Assembly: GCA_017306015.1 (NCBI GenBank)
Contig: JAFKJK010000027.1
Coordinates: forward strand, 1-56,319
DNA length: 56,319 nt
Direction: 5' to 3'
From: Propionibacteriaceae bacterium
GTDB taxonomy: Bacteria > Actinomycetota > Actinomycetes > Propionibacteriales > Propionibacteriaceae
Both the position numbers and the translations under genes were made by a program. Shown one piece after another: positions 16,285-24,390 of the stretch (positions within the stretch are counted from its first letter, which is position 1; each line of letters starts with the position of its first letter). Below the pieces are notes generated by a model. It saw only the letters and a program-made list of their open reading frames with translations, was not told the origin of the DNA and ran no database searches.

Positions 16285-16844
16285 TCTCCGGCGAACAGCA
16301 CCAACGGCTGGTCCGGCTGGCGCGCCAGTTCGTGAAATTCGGCCTCGTCGGCGGCGCCGGAGTCGTCGTGAACATGCTGGTCGCGATCGTCATGAACAAG
16401 GCCAATGGCGGCACCGTCAACGCCCAGCGCATCCTCTTTCCGATTCCGGGGACCGAGTACAACTTCCGGTACAGCTCGCTGGTCTGGATCGTCGGCTTCC
16501 TGGTAGCGAACGTGTTCAACTTCCAGCTCAACCGGAGCTGGACCTTCCGCGGCACCCGGAAGGCGCCCTGGCTGGCGGAGTTCTGGCCGTTCCTCGCCGT
16601 CGGCAGCGCGGCGGCGGCGGTGGGGCTGTTCGTGAAGATCGCCTTCACCAACCCGACCTCGCCGCTGTACCTTCCCGAGCCGTGGTTCCACGAGAACGCC
16701 GGGCTGCAGTCGCGGGAGTACTGGTCGCAGTTGCTCACCATCGTCATCACGATGCCGATCAACTTCCTGGCCAACAAGCTGTGGACCTTCACCCACGTCC
16801 GCCGCAAGCACGCCGACCGGGCCGGGCAGGCGGTGAAGCCCTAG
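16281..16844 (+). CDS. GtrA-like four-helix membrane protein
   Basis: 187 aa; GTG overlapping the mutM stop (GTGA). It has about four membrane helices, with the GtrA-type starts QFVKFGLVGGAGVVVNMLVA and VANVFNFQLNRSWTF, and a last helix INFLANKLWTFTHV. GtrA-like proteins are thought to move lipid-linked sugars across the membrane. A cytoplasmic or external loop of unusual length (KANGGTVNAQRILF to YNFRYSS) separates helices 1 and 2. It lies between mutM and smc, where most actinobacteria have other or no genes. Confidence 0.8.
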   Translation: MISGEQHQRLVRLARQFVKFGLVGGAGVVVNMLVAIVMNKANGGTVNAQRILFPIPGTEYNFRYSSLVWIVGFLVANVFNFQLNRSWTFRGTRKAPWLAEFWPFLAVGSAAAAVGLFVKIAFTNPTSPLYLPEPWFHENAGLQSREYWSQLLTIVITMPINFLANKLWTFTHVRRKHADRAGQAVKP

Positions 16845-19800
16845 ATGTACCTGAAGAGCCTGACCCTGCGGGGATTCAAGTCCTTCGCCTCCAGCACCAC
16901 CCTGGCCTTCGAGCCGGGGATCACCTGCGTCGTCGGCCCGAACGGCTCCGGCAAGTCGAATGTCGTGGACGCGCTCGCCTGGGTGATGGGGGAGCAGGGT
17001 GCCAAGAGCCTGCGTGGCGGGAAGATGGAGGACGTCATCTTCGCCGGCACGTCCGGACGGGCGCCGCTCGGCCGGGCCGAGGTGGAGCTCCGCATCGACA
17101 ACTCCGACGGCGCGCTCCCGATCGACTACACCGAGGTGACGATCAGCCGGACGATGTTCCGTACCGGAGGGTCGGAGTACGCGATCAACGGCACGTCGGC
17201 GCGGCTGCTCGACGTCCAGGAACTGCTCAGCGACTCGGGCATCGGCCGGGAGATGCACGTCATCGTCGGCCAGGGCCAGCTCGACTCGATCCTGCAGGCC
17301 ACGCCCGAGACCCGCCGCGGGTTCATCGAGGAGGCGGCCGGCGTGCTCAAGCATCGCCGACGCAAGGAGAAGGCCGAACGGAAGCTGGAGGCGACCGCCG
17401 CGAATCTCAACCGGCTGGCCGACCTGCTCAACGAGATCCGGCGGCAGCTGAAGCCCCTCGGCCGGCAGGCGGAGGTCGCACGGAAGGCAGCGGTCATCCA
17501 GGCGGACGTCCGCGATGCCCGGGCGCGACTGCTGGCCGACGACCTGGTCACCGCGACGCGGGCACTGGCGTCCGAGTTGGCGGCCGAGGCCGAGGTGAAG
17601 CAGCGTCGCCAGCAGCTCGAGGACGAACTCGGGGCCGCGCGCCAGGCCGAGCAGGCCGCCGAACTCGCGGCCAGGGACGCGATGCCGCGGCTCACCGCGG
17701 CCCAGGAGACGTGGTACGCGCTGGCCGGGCTCGGCGAGCGCCTCTCCAGCACCGCCACGATCGCGGCGGAGCGGCTCCGCAACGCCGCGGCCGTCGGTGA
17801 CGAGGAGCATCCCGGACGCGATCCCGAGGCGATCGAGCGGGAGGCCGCCGAGGTTCGGGCGGCAGAGACCGCACTGAAGGAGGAGGCGGAGGGGCTGGCG
17901 ACCGCGCTCGAACAGGCGACCGCGCACCGCAGCGAGGCGGAAGCGGCCAACGCCGAGGCCGAACGGGCCTACGCGGCCCAGCAGCGCGCCATCGCCGACC
18001 GCCGGGAGGGGCTGGCCCGGCTCTCCGGCGAGGTGAACACCCTGCGCAGCCGGGTCGAAGCCGCCGCCGCCGAGATCGAACGTCTGGCCGCAGCTCGCGC
18101 CGAGGCCGAGGCCAGGGGGGCCGAGGCCCGGCACCAGTTCGCCTCGCTGGAGACCCGTCTGGCCGGGCTGAGCGCCGGCGAGTCGGGGCTCGACGAGGCC
18201 TACGAGTTCGCCGCCGAGAACGCCGCACACGCCGAGAGGGAGTTGGCCCGGCTCGAGGACGCCTACCGTGCGGCGACCGCCCAGCGGGGAGCCCTGGCTG
18301 CGCGCGCCGAGGCCCTCTCGCTAGGCCTCACCCAGCGGGACGGCAGCGCCGCGCTGCTCGCGGCCGGGGACCGGATCGACGGCCTGGTCGGCTCGGTCGC
18401 CGCCCTGATCAAGGTGCGGCCCGCCGACCAGGTGGCGGTGGCCGCGGCACTCGGTGCCGCGGCGGACGCCGTCGCGGTGACCGGCGTGGACGCCGCGGTC
18501 AGGGCCTTCGACCACCTGAAGACCGAGGACCTCGGCCGGGCCGGCCTGCTCCTGGGGGGGCCGGCCGCCGACACCGGGGACTGGCCGTCGCTCCCGTCCG
18601 GGATCGACTGGGCCATCGATGCGCTGGAGTGCTCGGCCGAGCTGCGTCCGGCGCTGCGCCGGCTGCTGTTCAAGGTTGCCGTCGTCGACGACATCAGCTC
18701 CGCCCGGAGCCTGGTCGACCGGCTGCCCGAGGTGACCGCCGTCACCAGGGACGGCGACCTGCTCAGCTCCTGGTTCGCGTCCGGCGGCTCGGCAGCGCAG
18801 CCTTCGGTGATCGAGATCAGGGCCGCCATCGACGACGCCAACGCGAAGTTGGCAGCGGCGCAGGCCGAGGCAGAACGGCTCCGGTTCGAGATCGCCGCAG
18901 CCACGGAGAGGCTCGCCGCCGCACGGGAGAAGGCCGAGGCGGCGCTGGCCCGGCTGCACGAGTCGGACGCCGAGCATGCCGCCCTCGCCGAGGAGGCCGC
19001 CAGCCTCAACCAGACTGCCCGCGCGGCCCAGGCCGAGTCCGGCCGGCTCGAGGCCGCGGTGCTGGCCGCAGAACAGGCCCGGGACCAGGGCCTGGGCAAC
19101 CTCGCCGAGCTCGAGCGCAGGCTCGAACTGGCCGAGGCTCAGACCGAACTGAGCGAGGCCGACCCGGCCGAGCGGGACCGCACCGCTGACGTCGCCCGGC
19201 TCGCCCGGGCGGCCGAGATGGAGGCCCGGCTCGCGCTGCGCACCGTCGAGGAGCGTGCCCGCGCGCTCGGCGGCCGGGCCGAGAGCCTCTCCCGCGCGGC
19301 CCGGGCCGAGCGGGACGCGCGCGCCAAGGCGGCCGCCCGGCGCGAGCAGCTGCGCCGGGAGGCGGAGGTCGCTGCTGCCGTCCAGCTCGCCGCGGGCTGG
19401 GTGGCCGAGCGCCTCGCGGCGTCCCGGGCTCTGGCCGACGCCGAACGGGTGGCCGCCCAGCAGGCCCGGGCGGCGGCTGAGGCCGACGTGGCCGCGGCCC
19501 GCGCCCGTGGCCGCGAGCTGGCCCGGGCGTTCGAGGGCCTGGTCGACAGCGTCCACCGCGACGAGCTGGCCCGGGCCCAGCAGCAGATGAAGATCGACGC
19601 CCTGGCCGAGAAGGCGCTCACCGAACTCGGTCTCGAACCCGAGTCCCTGGTGGCCGAGTACGGCCCGGACATGCCGGTCCCCGTCGCTCCGGGAGACGAC
19701 GAGGACGCCGAGCCGGCGGGGGTTCCGTACGTCCGGGCCGAGCAGGAGCGCCGACTGCGGGCCGCCGAGCGAGACCTCGGGGTGCTCGGACGGGTGAACC

Positions 19801-20384
19801 CCCTTGCCCTGGAGGAGTTCGAGGCGCTCAGCCAGCGGCACACCTTCCTCGCCGAACAGCTCACCGATCTTCGCAAGACCAGGGACGACCTGATGGAAAT
19901 CATCAACGACGTGGACGTGCGGGTGCAGGAGGTGTTCGCCGCCGCCTACGCCGACGTGGAGGCGGCGTTCGCCGACGCGTTCTCCCGCCTGTTCCCCGGA
20001 GGCGAGGGCCGGCTGGTCCTGACCGAGCCGGGGGAGTGGCTGACCACCGGTGTCGAGGTCGAGGCCCGTCCGCCCGGCAAGAAGGTCAAGCGGCTGTCCC
20101 TGCTCTCGGGCGGCGAGCGGTCGCTGGTCGCGGTGGCCTTCCTGGTGGCGCTGTTCAAGGCTCGGCCGAGCCCCTTCTACATCCTCGACGAGGTGGAGGC
20201 TGCGCTCGACGACGTCAACCTCGGCCGGCTGCTGGAGATCTACCAGGAATTGCGCAGCGACAGCCAGTTGTTGGTGATCACCCACCAGAAGCGGACCATG
20301 GAGATCGCCGACGCGCTGTACGGCGTAACCATGCGCGCGGACGGTGTCTCGGCGGTGATCAGCCAGAGGCTGAGAGAGGACTGA
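16845..20384 (+). CDS. smc: chromosome segregation protein SMC
   Basis: 1179 aa, full length. Core ATPase of bacterial condensin. N-terminal head with Walker A GPNGSGKS (residues 31-38), then a long Ala/Glu/Arg coiled coil, a hinge around residues 480-640, a second coiled coil, and the C-terminal head with signature LLSGGERSLVAVAF and Walker B FYILDEVEAALDD. The ATG follows the GtrA stop directly, with no RBS of its own visible, so it is probably translated by coupling. The coding region is highly biased to GC-rich codons like its neighbours. Confidence 0.98.
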   Translation: MYLKSLTLRGFKSFASSTTLAFEPGITCVVGPNGSGKSNVVDALAWVMGEQGAKSLRGGKMEDVIFAGTSGRAPLGRAEVELRIDNSDGALPIDYTEVTISRTMFRTGGSEYAINGTSARLLDVQELLSDSGIGREMHVIVGQGQLDSILQATPETRRGFIEEAAGVLKHRRRKEKAERKLEATAANLNRLADLLNEIRRQLKPLGRQAEVARKAAVIQADVRDARARLLADDLVTATRALASELAAEAEVKQRRQQLEDELGAARQAEQAAELAARDAMPRLTAAQETWYALAGLGERLSSTATIAAERLRNAAAVGDEEHPGRDPEAIEREAAEVRAAETALKEEAEGLATALEQATAHRSEAEAANAEAERAYAAQQRAIADRREGLARLSGEVNTLRSRVEAAAAEIERLAAARAEAEARGAEARHQFASLETRLAGLSAGESGLDEAYEFAAENAAHAERELARLEDAYRAATAQRGALAARAEALSLGLTQRDGSAALLAAGDRIDGLVGSVAALIKVRPADQVAVAAALGAAADAVAVTGVDAAVRAFDHLKTEDLGRAGLLLGGPAADTGDWPSLPSGIDWAIDALECSAELRPALRRLLFKVAVVDDISSARSLVDRLPEVTAVTRDGDLLSSWFASGGSAAQPSVIEIRAAIDDANAKLAAAQAEAERLRFEIAAATERLAAAREKAEAALARLHESDAEHAALAEEAASLNQTARAAQAESGRLEAAVLAAEQARDQGLGNLAELERRLELAEAQTELSEADPAERDRTADVARLARAAEMEARLALRTVEERARALGGRAESLSRAARAERDARAKAAARREQLRREAEVAAAVQLAAGWVAERLAASRALADAERVAAQQARAAAEADVAAARARGRELARAFEGLVDSVHRDELARAQQQMKIDALAEKALTELGLEPESLVAEYGPDMPVPVAPGDDEDAEPAGVPYVRAEQERRLRAAERDLGVLGRVNPLALEEFEALSQRHTFLAEQLTDLRKTRDDLMEIINDVDVRVQEVFAAAYADVEAAFADAFSRLFPGGEGRLVLTEPGEWLTTGVEVEARPPGKKVKRLSLLSGGERSLVAVAFLVALFKARPSPFYILDEVEAALDDVNLGRLLEIYQELRSDSQLLVITHQKRTMEIADALYGVTMRADGVSAVISQRLRED

Positions 20385-20424
20385 GGGTTCGCTGGTAAAT
20401 CGCTGGGAGGGGTAATTCCTCGGG

Positions 20425-20430
20425 CATAAT
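20425..20430 (+). promoter_or_regulatory. possible -10 element after smc
   Basis: CATAAT in a locally AT-richer stretch, about 30 bases before the ATG of the small membrane protein gene. No convincing -35 is visible. Confidence 0.35.
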
Positions 20431-20462
20431 GGATGGAGTTCCCGCCTGAAAGGCAATACCCG

Positions 20463-20738
20463 ATGTTGATGACTTGGCTGATCACCGGCGGCACCGTTCT
20501 GGTTGCGGTGATCGTGATCGCCATCGTCGCCATCGGCAACGGCTCGACCTCCGAGAAGGCCCACGGTGAGTTGACCCAGGCCATGACCGAGGCGTCCAAG
20601 CACCTCAACGGCGAAGCTGAGCCTCCCAAACCGCTGGTGGAGCTGTTCGGTGCGATCCCGGATCCCCGTCCGTCCGCCCGGAGCGCGGATTCGGCCAGCG
20701 CCTACGCGCCGCCGTCGGCCAAGGGAGCCGTCCGCTGA
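20463..20738 (+). CDS. small single-span membrane protein, 91 aa
   Basis: Start ATG 20463 has GAAAGG 9 bases upstream; a further ATG at 20433 is less likely. The N-terminus is one transmembrane helix (TGGTVLVAVIVIAIVAI), followed by a short helix and a Pro/Ala/Ser-rich cytoplasmic or external tail. No family is recognised. It sits between smc and ftsY and may be lineage-specific. Confidence 0.6.
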   Translation: MLMTWLITGGTVLVAVIVIAIVAIGNGSTSEKAHGELTQAMTEASKHLNGEAEPPKPLVELFGAIPDPRPSARSADSASAYAPPSAKGAVR

Positions 20739-20773
20739 CCCGATCGGGTCCGCCTTCGACCACCGCGTCCCCC

Positions 20774-20779
20774 TAGGAT
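20774..20779 (+). promoter_or_regulatory. -10 element for leaderless ftsY
   Basis: TAGGAT is 6 bases before the ftsY GTG and there is no RBS. Confidence 0.5.
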
Positions 20780-20785
20780 CGTCGG

Positions 20786-21946
20786 GTGGAGATCTTTCCG
20801 TACATCCTCGGTGCCGTCGTCCTCATCCTGCTGATCGCGGGTGTGACCATCCTGGTCGGGCGCCGGCGCAGCCTGCCGTCGGGCGAAGCGGCGCCGCAGC
20901 TCACCCCGACGCGCGAGGGCGAGGTCCCGGCCGAGGGGGAGATCGCTGAGACCGGGGCGGTTGCGCCCACCGTCCCTGCTCCCGTCGAGCCTGTTGCGCC
21001 GGGCGCGGTCGAGGCCGCTCCCGAACCTCCGGCGTCCCGGATGGCCCGACTGCGCCGCAGGCTGTCGGCCAGCAACAACCCGTTCGCGCGTGGGCTGCTG
21101 TCCGTGCTCTCCGCCGATCGTCTCGACGCGGAGGTGTGGGACGACCTGGAGGCGACGCTGATCGGCTCCGACCTCGGCGTGGTGCCGGCCGACGAGCTGG
21201 TGTCCGCGCTGCGCAGGGAACTGGCCATCGACGGTTCCAGTGACCGGGAGCATGCCCGGGCCGTGCTGCGCCGCGAGCTGGTGAAGCTGGTCAGCATCGA
21301 TGCCGACCGCCAGCTCGACCTGTCCCACGGCGACGGGACGCCGGCCGTCGTCCTCGTCGTCGGCGTCAACGGGACGGGCAAGACCACCACCGTGGGAAAG
21401 CTCGCGCGGGTGCTGGTCGCGGAGGGCAACAGCGTGCTGCTGGCGGCCGCGGACACGTTCCGCGCTGCCGCCGCCGACCAACTGCAGACCTGGGGTTCCC
21501 GCGTCGGCGCCGAGGTGGTGCGAGGTGCCGAGGGTGGCGACCCGGCGTCCGTCGCGTTCGACGCGGTCAGCCGCGGAATCGAGTCCGGGGTGGACGTCGT
21601 GCTGGTCGACACCGCCGGACGGCTGCACACCAAGACAGGCCTGATGGACGAGCTCGGCAAGATCAAGCGGGTCGTCGAGCGCAAGGCGCCGATTACCGAG
21701 GTGCTGCTGGTGCTGGACGCCACCACCGGGCAGAACGGGCTGACCCAGGCCCGGGTCTTCGCCGACGTCGTGGACGTCACCGGCATCGTCCTGACCAAGC
21801 TGGACGGTTCGGCCAAGGGCGGCATCGTGGTGGCCGTGCAGCGCGAACTCGGCGTCCCGGTCAAGCTGATCGGGCTCGGCGAGGGGCCGGACGACCTGGC
21901 TCCGTTCGAGGCGGAGGGCTTCGTCGACGCGCTGCTCCAGGAGTAG
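20786..21946 (+). CDS. ftsY: signal recognition particle receptor FtsY
   Basis: 386 aa. SRP receptor GTPase that docks ribosome-SRP complexes at the membrane. Unlike many FtsY proteins it begins with a transmembrane helix (FPYILGAVVLILLIAGVTILV), as in other actinobacteria. An acidic/Pro linker and the NG domain follow: GVNGTGKTTT (about residue 193), DTAGRLHTK, and TKLDGSAKGG. It lies upstream of ffh with one gene between. Confidence 0.97.
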   Translation: MEIFPYILGAVVLILLIAGVTILVGRRRSLPSGEAAPQLTPTREGEVPAEGEIAETGAVAPTVPAPVEPVAPGAVEAAPEPPASRMARLRRRLSASNNPFARGLLSVLSADRLDAEVWDDLEATLIGSDLGVVPADELVSALRRELAIDGSSDREHARAVLRRELVKLVSIDADRQLDLSHGDGTPAVVLVVGVNGTGKTTTVGKLARVLVAEGNSVLLAAADTFRAAAADQLQTWGSRVGAEVVRGAEGGDPASVAFDAVSRGIESGVDVVLVDTAGRLHTKTGLMDELGKIKRVVERKAPITEVLLVLDATTGQNGLTQARVFADVVDVTGIVLTKLDGSAKGGIVVAVQRELGVPVKLIGLGEGPDDLAPFEAEGFVDALLQE

Positions 21947-21950
21947 CCCG

Positions 21951-22442
21951 ATGCTGATCAGGGACGCCGTGCCGGCCGACCTCCCGGCGCTGCTGGAGAT
22001 CTACAACGAGGCGGTCGCGAACACGACGGCGAGCTGGGACTACGACCCGTGGTCGCCCGTCCAGCACGCCGACTGGTACGCCCACAAGATGGAGTCCGGC
22101 TTCCCGCTGCTGGTCGCCAGCGAGGCGGGTGAGGTGCTCGGCTACGCCAGTTACGGCGAGTTCCACGCGAAGATCGGCTACGCCACCACCCGTGAGCACA
22201 GCGTCTACGTGCGTCCCGGGAAGCAGGGACGCGGAATCGGACAGGCGCTGATGACTGCGGTGGTCGATCGTGCCCGCGAGGCCGGCGTGCACACCCTGAT
22301 CGGCCTGGTCAGCGCCGACAACGTGGCGTCTCTTCGGCTGCATGCCGGCCTCGGCTTCGTCGAGGTCGGACGGCTGCGGGAGGTCGGCAGGAAGTTCGAT
22401 CGCTGGCTCGATCTGGTGTACCTCCAGTTGATGCTGTCCTGA
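21951..22442 (+). CDS. GNAT N-acetyltransferase (phosphinothricin acetyltransferase-like)
   Basis: 163 aa. It starts IRDAVPADLPALLEIYNEAV and has the acetyl-CoA loop RPGKQGRGIGQALM and the end motif LHAGLGFVEVGRLREVGRKF, which mark the PAT/YwnH subgroup. These acetylate small amines such as methionine sulfone, sulfoximine or phosphinothricin. It starts 4 bases after the ftsY stop and is co-transcribed with it. The natural substrate is not known. Confidence 0.85.
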   Translation: MLIRDAVPADLPALLEIYNEAVANTTASWDYDPWSPVQHADWYAHKMESGFPLLVASEAGEVLGYASYGEFHAKIGYATTREHSVYVRPGKQGRGIGQALMTAVVDRAREAGVHTLIGLVSADNVASLRLHAGLGFVEVGRLREVGRKFDRWLDLVYLQLMLS

Positions 22443-22609
22443 CGAGACGCACTGCAGGATGCAGCACACGCTGTATCACCTTTGCATGACGCAGATCGTA
22501 ATTCGTGCGGACGAGCTCGCCGAGGTCGACCGGGCTCTGTCGCTCGTCCTGGGCCTGTTCTGACGCGGTGGTCCCCACCGCTCGCGCGGGCGCGTCCACA
22601 GCGTCCCGG

Positions 22610-22615
22610 TAGGAT
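22610..22615 (+). promoter_or_regulatory. -10 element for ffh
   Basis: TAGGAT, about 30 bases before the TTG start; the short leader carries the RBS GTGAGGTAG. Confidence 0.45.
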
Positions 22616-22644
22616 GTGCCAGTCCCCGAGTGTGAGGTAGCTCC

Positions 22645-24207
22645 TTGTTCGACACCCTCTCCGATCGGCTCTCGGCCGCCTTCCGCACCCTGCGCGGCAA
22701 GGGCCGGCTCACCGAAGCCGACATCGAAGCCACCACGCGGGAGATCCGGCTTGCGCTGCTCGAGGCCGATGTCAATCTCGGCGTGGTGAAGGAGTTCATC
22801 GCCGCCGTCCGCGAACGGGCCGCCGGTGCGCAGATCCACGCAGCCCTGAACGCCCCGCAGCAGATCGTCAAGATCGTCAACGACGAGCTGGTCGAGATTC
22901 TCGGCGGCCAGGACCGTCCGCTGCGGTTCGCCAAGCGTCCGCCCACCGTGATCATGCTCGCCGGCCTGCAGGGCTCGGGCAAGACGACCCTGGCCGGCAA
23001 GCTCGGCAAGTGGCTGAAGGACCAGGGCCACTCGCCGTTGCTGGTGGCCGCCGACCTGCAGCGTCCCAACGCAGTCAACCAGCTGCAGGTGGTCGGCGAA
23101 CGCGCCGGCGTCCACGTGTTCGCCCCGGAGCCCGGCAACGGCGTCGGCGACCCCGTCCAGGTGGCCCGGGCGTCGGTCGAGCACGCGGTGACCAAGCTGT
23201 ACGACGTCGTGATCGTCGACACCGCCGGCCGGCTCGGCGTGGACGCGGAGCTGATGCGCCAGGCCGCCGACATCCGGGACGCCGTCGAGCCCACCGAGAT
23301 CCTGTTCGTCGTCGACGCGATGATCGGCCAGGACGCCGTCAACACCGCCAACGCCTTCGCCGAAGGGGTCGGCTTCGACGGCGTGGTGCTGTCCAAGCTG
23401 GACGGCGATGCCCGCGGCGGCGCGGCGCTGTCGATCGCCCGGGTCACCGGCAAGCCGATCATGTTCGCCTCCAACGGGGAGGGGCTGGGCGACTTCGACG
23501 CCTTCCACCCCGACCGGATGGCCAGCCGCATCCTCGGGATGGGCGACGTGCTCACCCTGATCGAGCAGGCCCAGAAGACCTTCGATGCCGAGGAGAGCGC
23601 CAAGGCGGCGGAGAAGCTGCTCGGCGGTGGCAACGAGTTCGGGCTGGACGACTTCCTGGCGCAGATGCAGGCCGTCCGCCGGATGGGGCCGATGTCGAAG
23701 ATCCTGGGGATGATGCCCGGGATGGGTCAGCTGAAGGACCAGATCGGCGCCATCGACGAGCGCGAGATCGACCGGATCGAAGCGATCATCTACTCGATGA
23801 CGCCGGCCGAGCGGTCGGATCCGAGGATCCTCAACGGTTCGCGGCGGCTGCGGATCGCCAACGGCTCCGGCACCCAGGTCCAGGACGTGAACTCCCTGGT
23901 CAAGCGCTTCTTCGATGCCCGCAAGATGATGCAGAGCCTTGCCGGCGGCATGCCCGGCATGCCCGGGATCCCCGGCATGGGCGGGGGCAAGAAGCGTGCG
24001 GCGAAGGCCCGCAAGGGCAAGAAGCCCGTCCGCCACCCTGCCGGCCCGCCGACCAGCCAGGTCGCGGCACCGGCCCAGCAGCCCACGGCGTCCCCCTTCG
24101 GCGGCGTCCCCACCGAGGCGCAGCTCGCGAAGGCCGCCGGGGAGTTCCAGCTCCCGCCGGAGCTCCAGCAGCTGTTCACCCAGCAGAACAAGGGCCCGGG
24201 ACGCTAG
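22645..24207 (+). CDS. ffh: signal recognition particle protein Ffh
   Basis: 520 aa, TTG start with RBS TGTGAGGTAG. GTPase subunit of SRP. N domain, then G domain with GLQGSGKTTL (about residue 107), DTAGRL and SKLDGDARGG, then the Met-rich M domain (MGPMSKILGMMPGMGQ) that binds signal peptides and 4.5S RNA. The C-terminus has a Gly/Met stretch, a basic segment (KKRAAKARKGKK) and a Pro/Ala tail. The palindromic repeat array begins 28 bp after the stop. Confidence 0.97.
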   Translation: MFDTLSDRLSAAFRTLRGKGRLTEADIEATTREIRLALLEADVNLGVVKEFIAAVRERAAGAQIHAALNAPQQIVKIVNDELVEILGGQDRPLRFAKRPPTVIMLAGLQGSGKTTLAGKLGKWLKDQGHSPLLVAADLQRPNAVNQLQVVGERAGVHVFAPEPGNGVGDPVQVARASVEHAVTKLYDVVIVDTAGRLGVDAELMRQAADIRDAVEPTEILFVVDAMIGQDAVNTANAFAEGVGFDGVVLSKLDGDARGGAALSIARVTGKPIMFASNGEGLGDFDAFHPDRMASRILGMGDVLTLIEQAQKTFDAEESAKAAEKLLGGGNEFGLDDFLAQMQAVRRMGPMSKILGMMPGMGQLKDQIGAIDEREIDRIEAIIYSMTPAERSDPRILNGSRRLRIANGSGTQVQDVNSLVKRFFDARKMMQSLAGGMPGMPGIPGMGGGKKRAAKARKGKKPVRHPAGPPTSQVAAPAQQPTASPFGGVPTEAQLAKAAGEFQLPPELQQLFTQQNKGPGR

Positions 24208-24235
24208 CAGCCTGGTTGCGTTGAGAAAGCGCCGC

Positions 24236-24361
24236 GAACCGTCGGGGACAGTCCCCGACGGTTCAGGATGGGCTCCGGACGGTGAACGGTTGGGGACAGT
24301 CCCCGATGGTTCAGGATGGGCTCCGGACGGTGAACGGTTGGGGACTGTCCCCGATGGTTCA
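24236..24361. repeat. three 48-bp-period palindromic repeats (REP-like, family 1)
   Basis: Three hairpin units lie at 24236-24264, 24283-24313 and 24331-24361, exactly 48 bp apart, with the spacer GGATGGGCTCCGGACGG between them. The first is a perfect palindrome with 14-bp arms around a central A (core GGGGACAGTCCCC, ends GAACCG/CGGTTC). The others differ at a few arm positions. A related repeat occurs at 45391-45453. They lie between the converging ffh and antiporter genes and may also end transcription from both sides. Confidence 0.75.
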
Positions 24362-24390
24362 GGACGGGCTTCGGAGCGTCGCCGAGCGCT

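Noticed and set aside
22486..22563. 25-codon ORF upstream of ffh
   Set aside because: It has a start and stop but no RBS, no hairpin after it and no recognisable sequence; likely chance.
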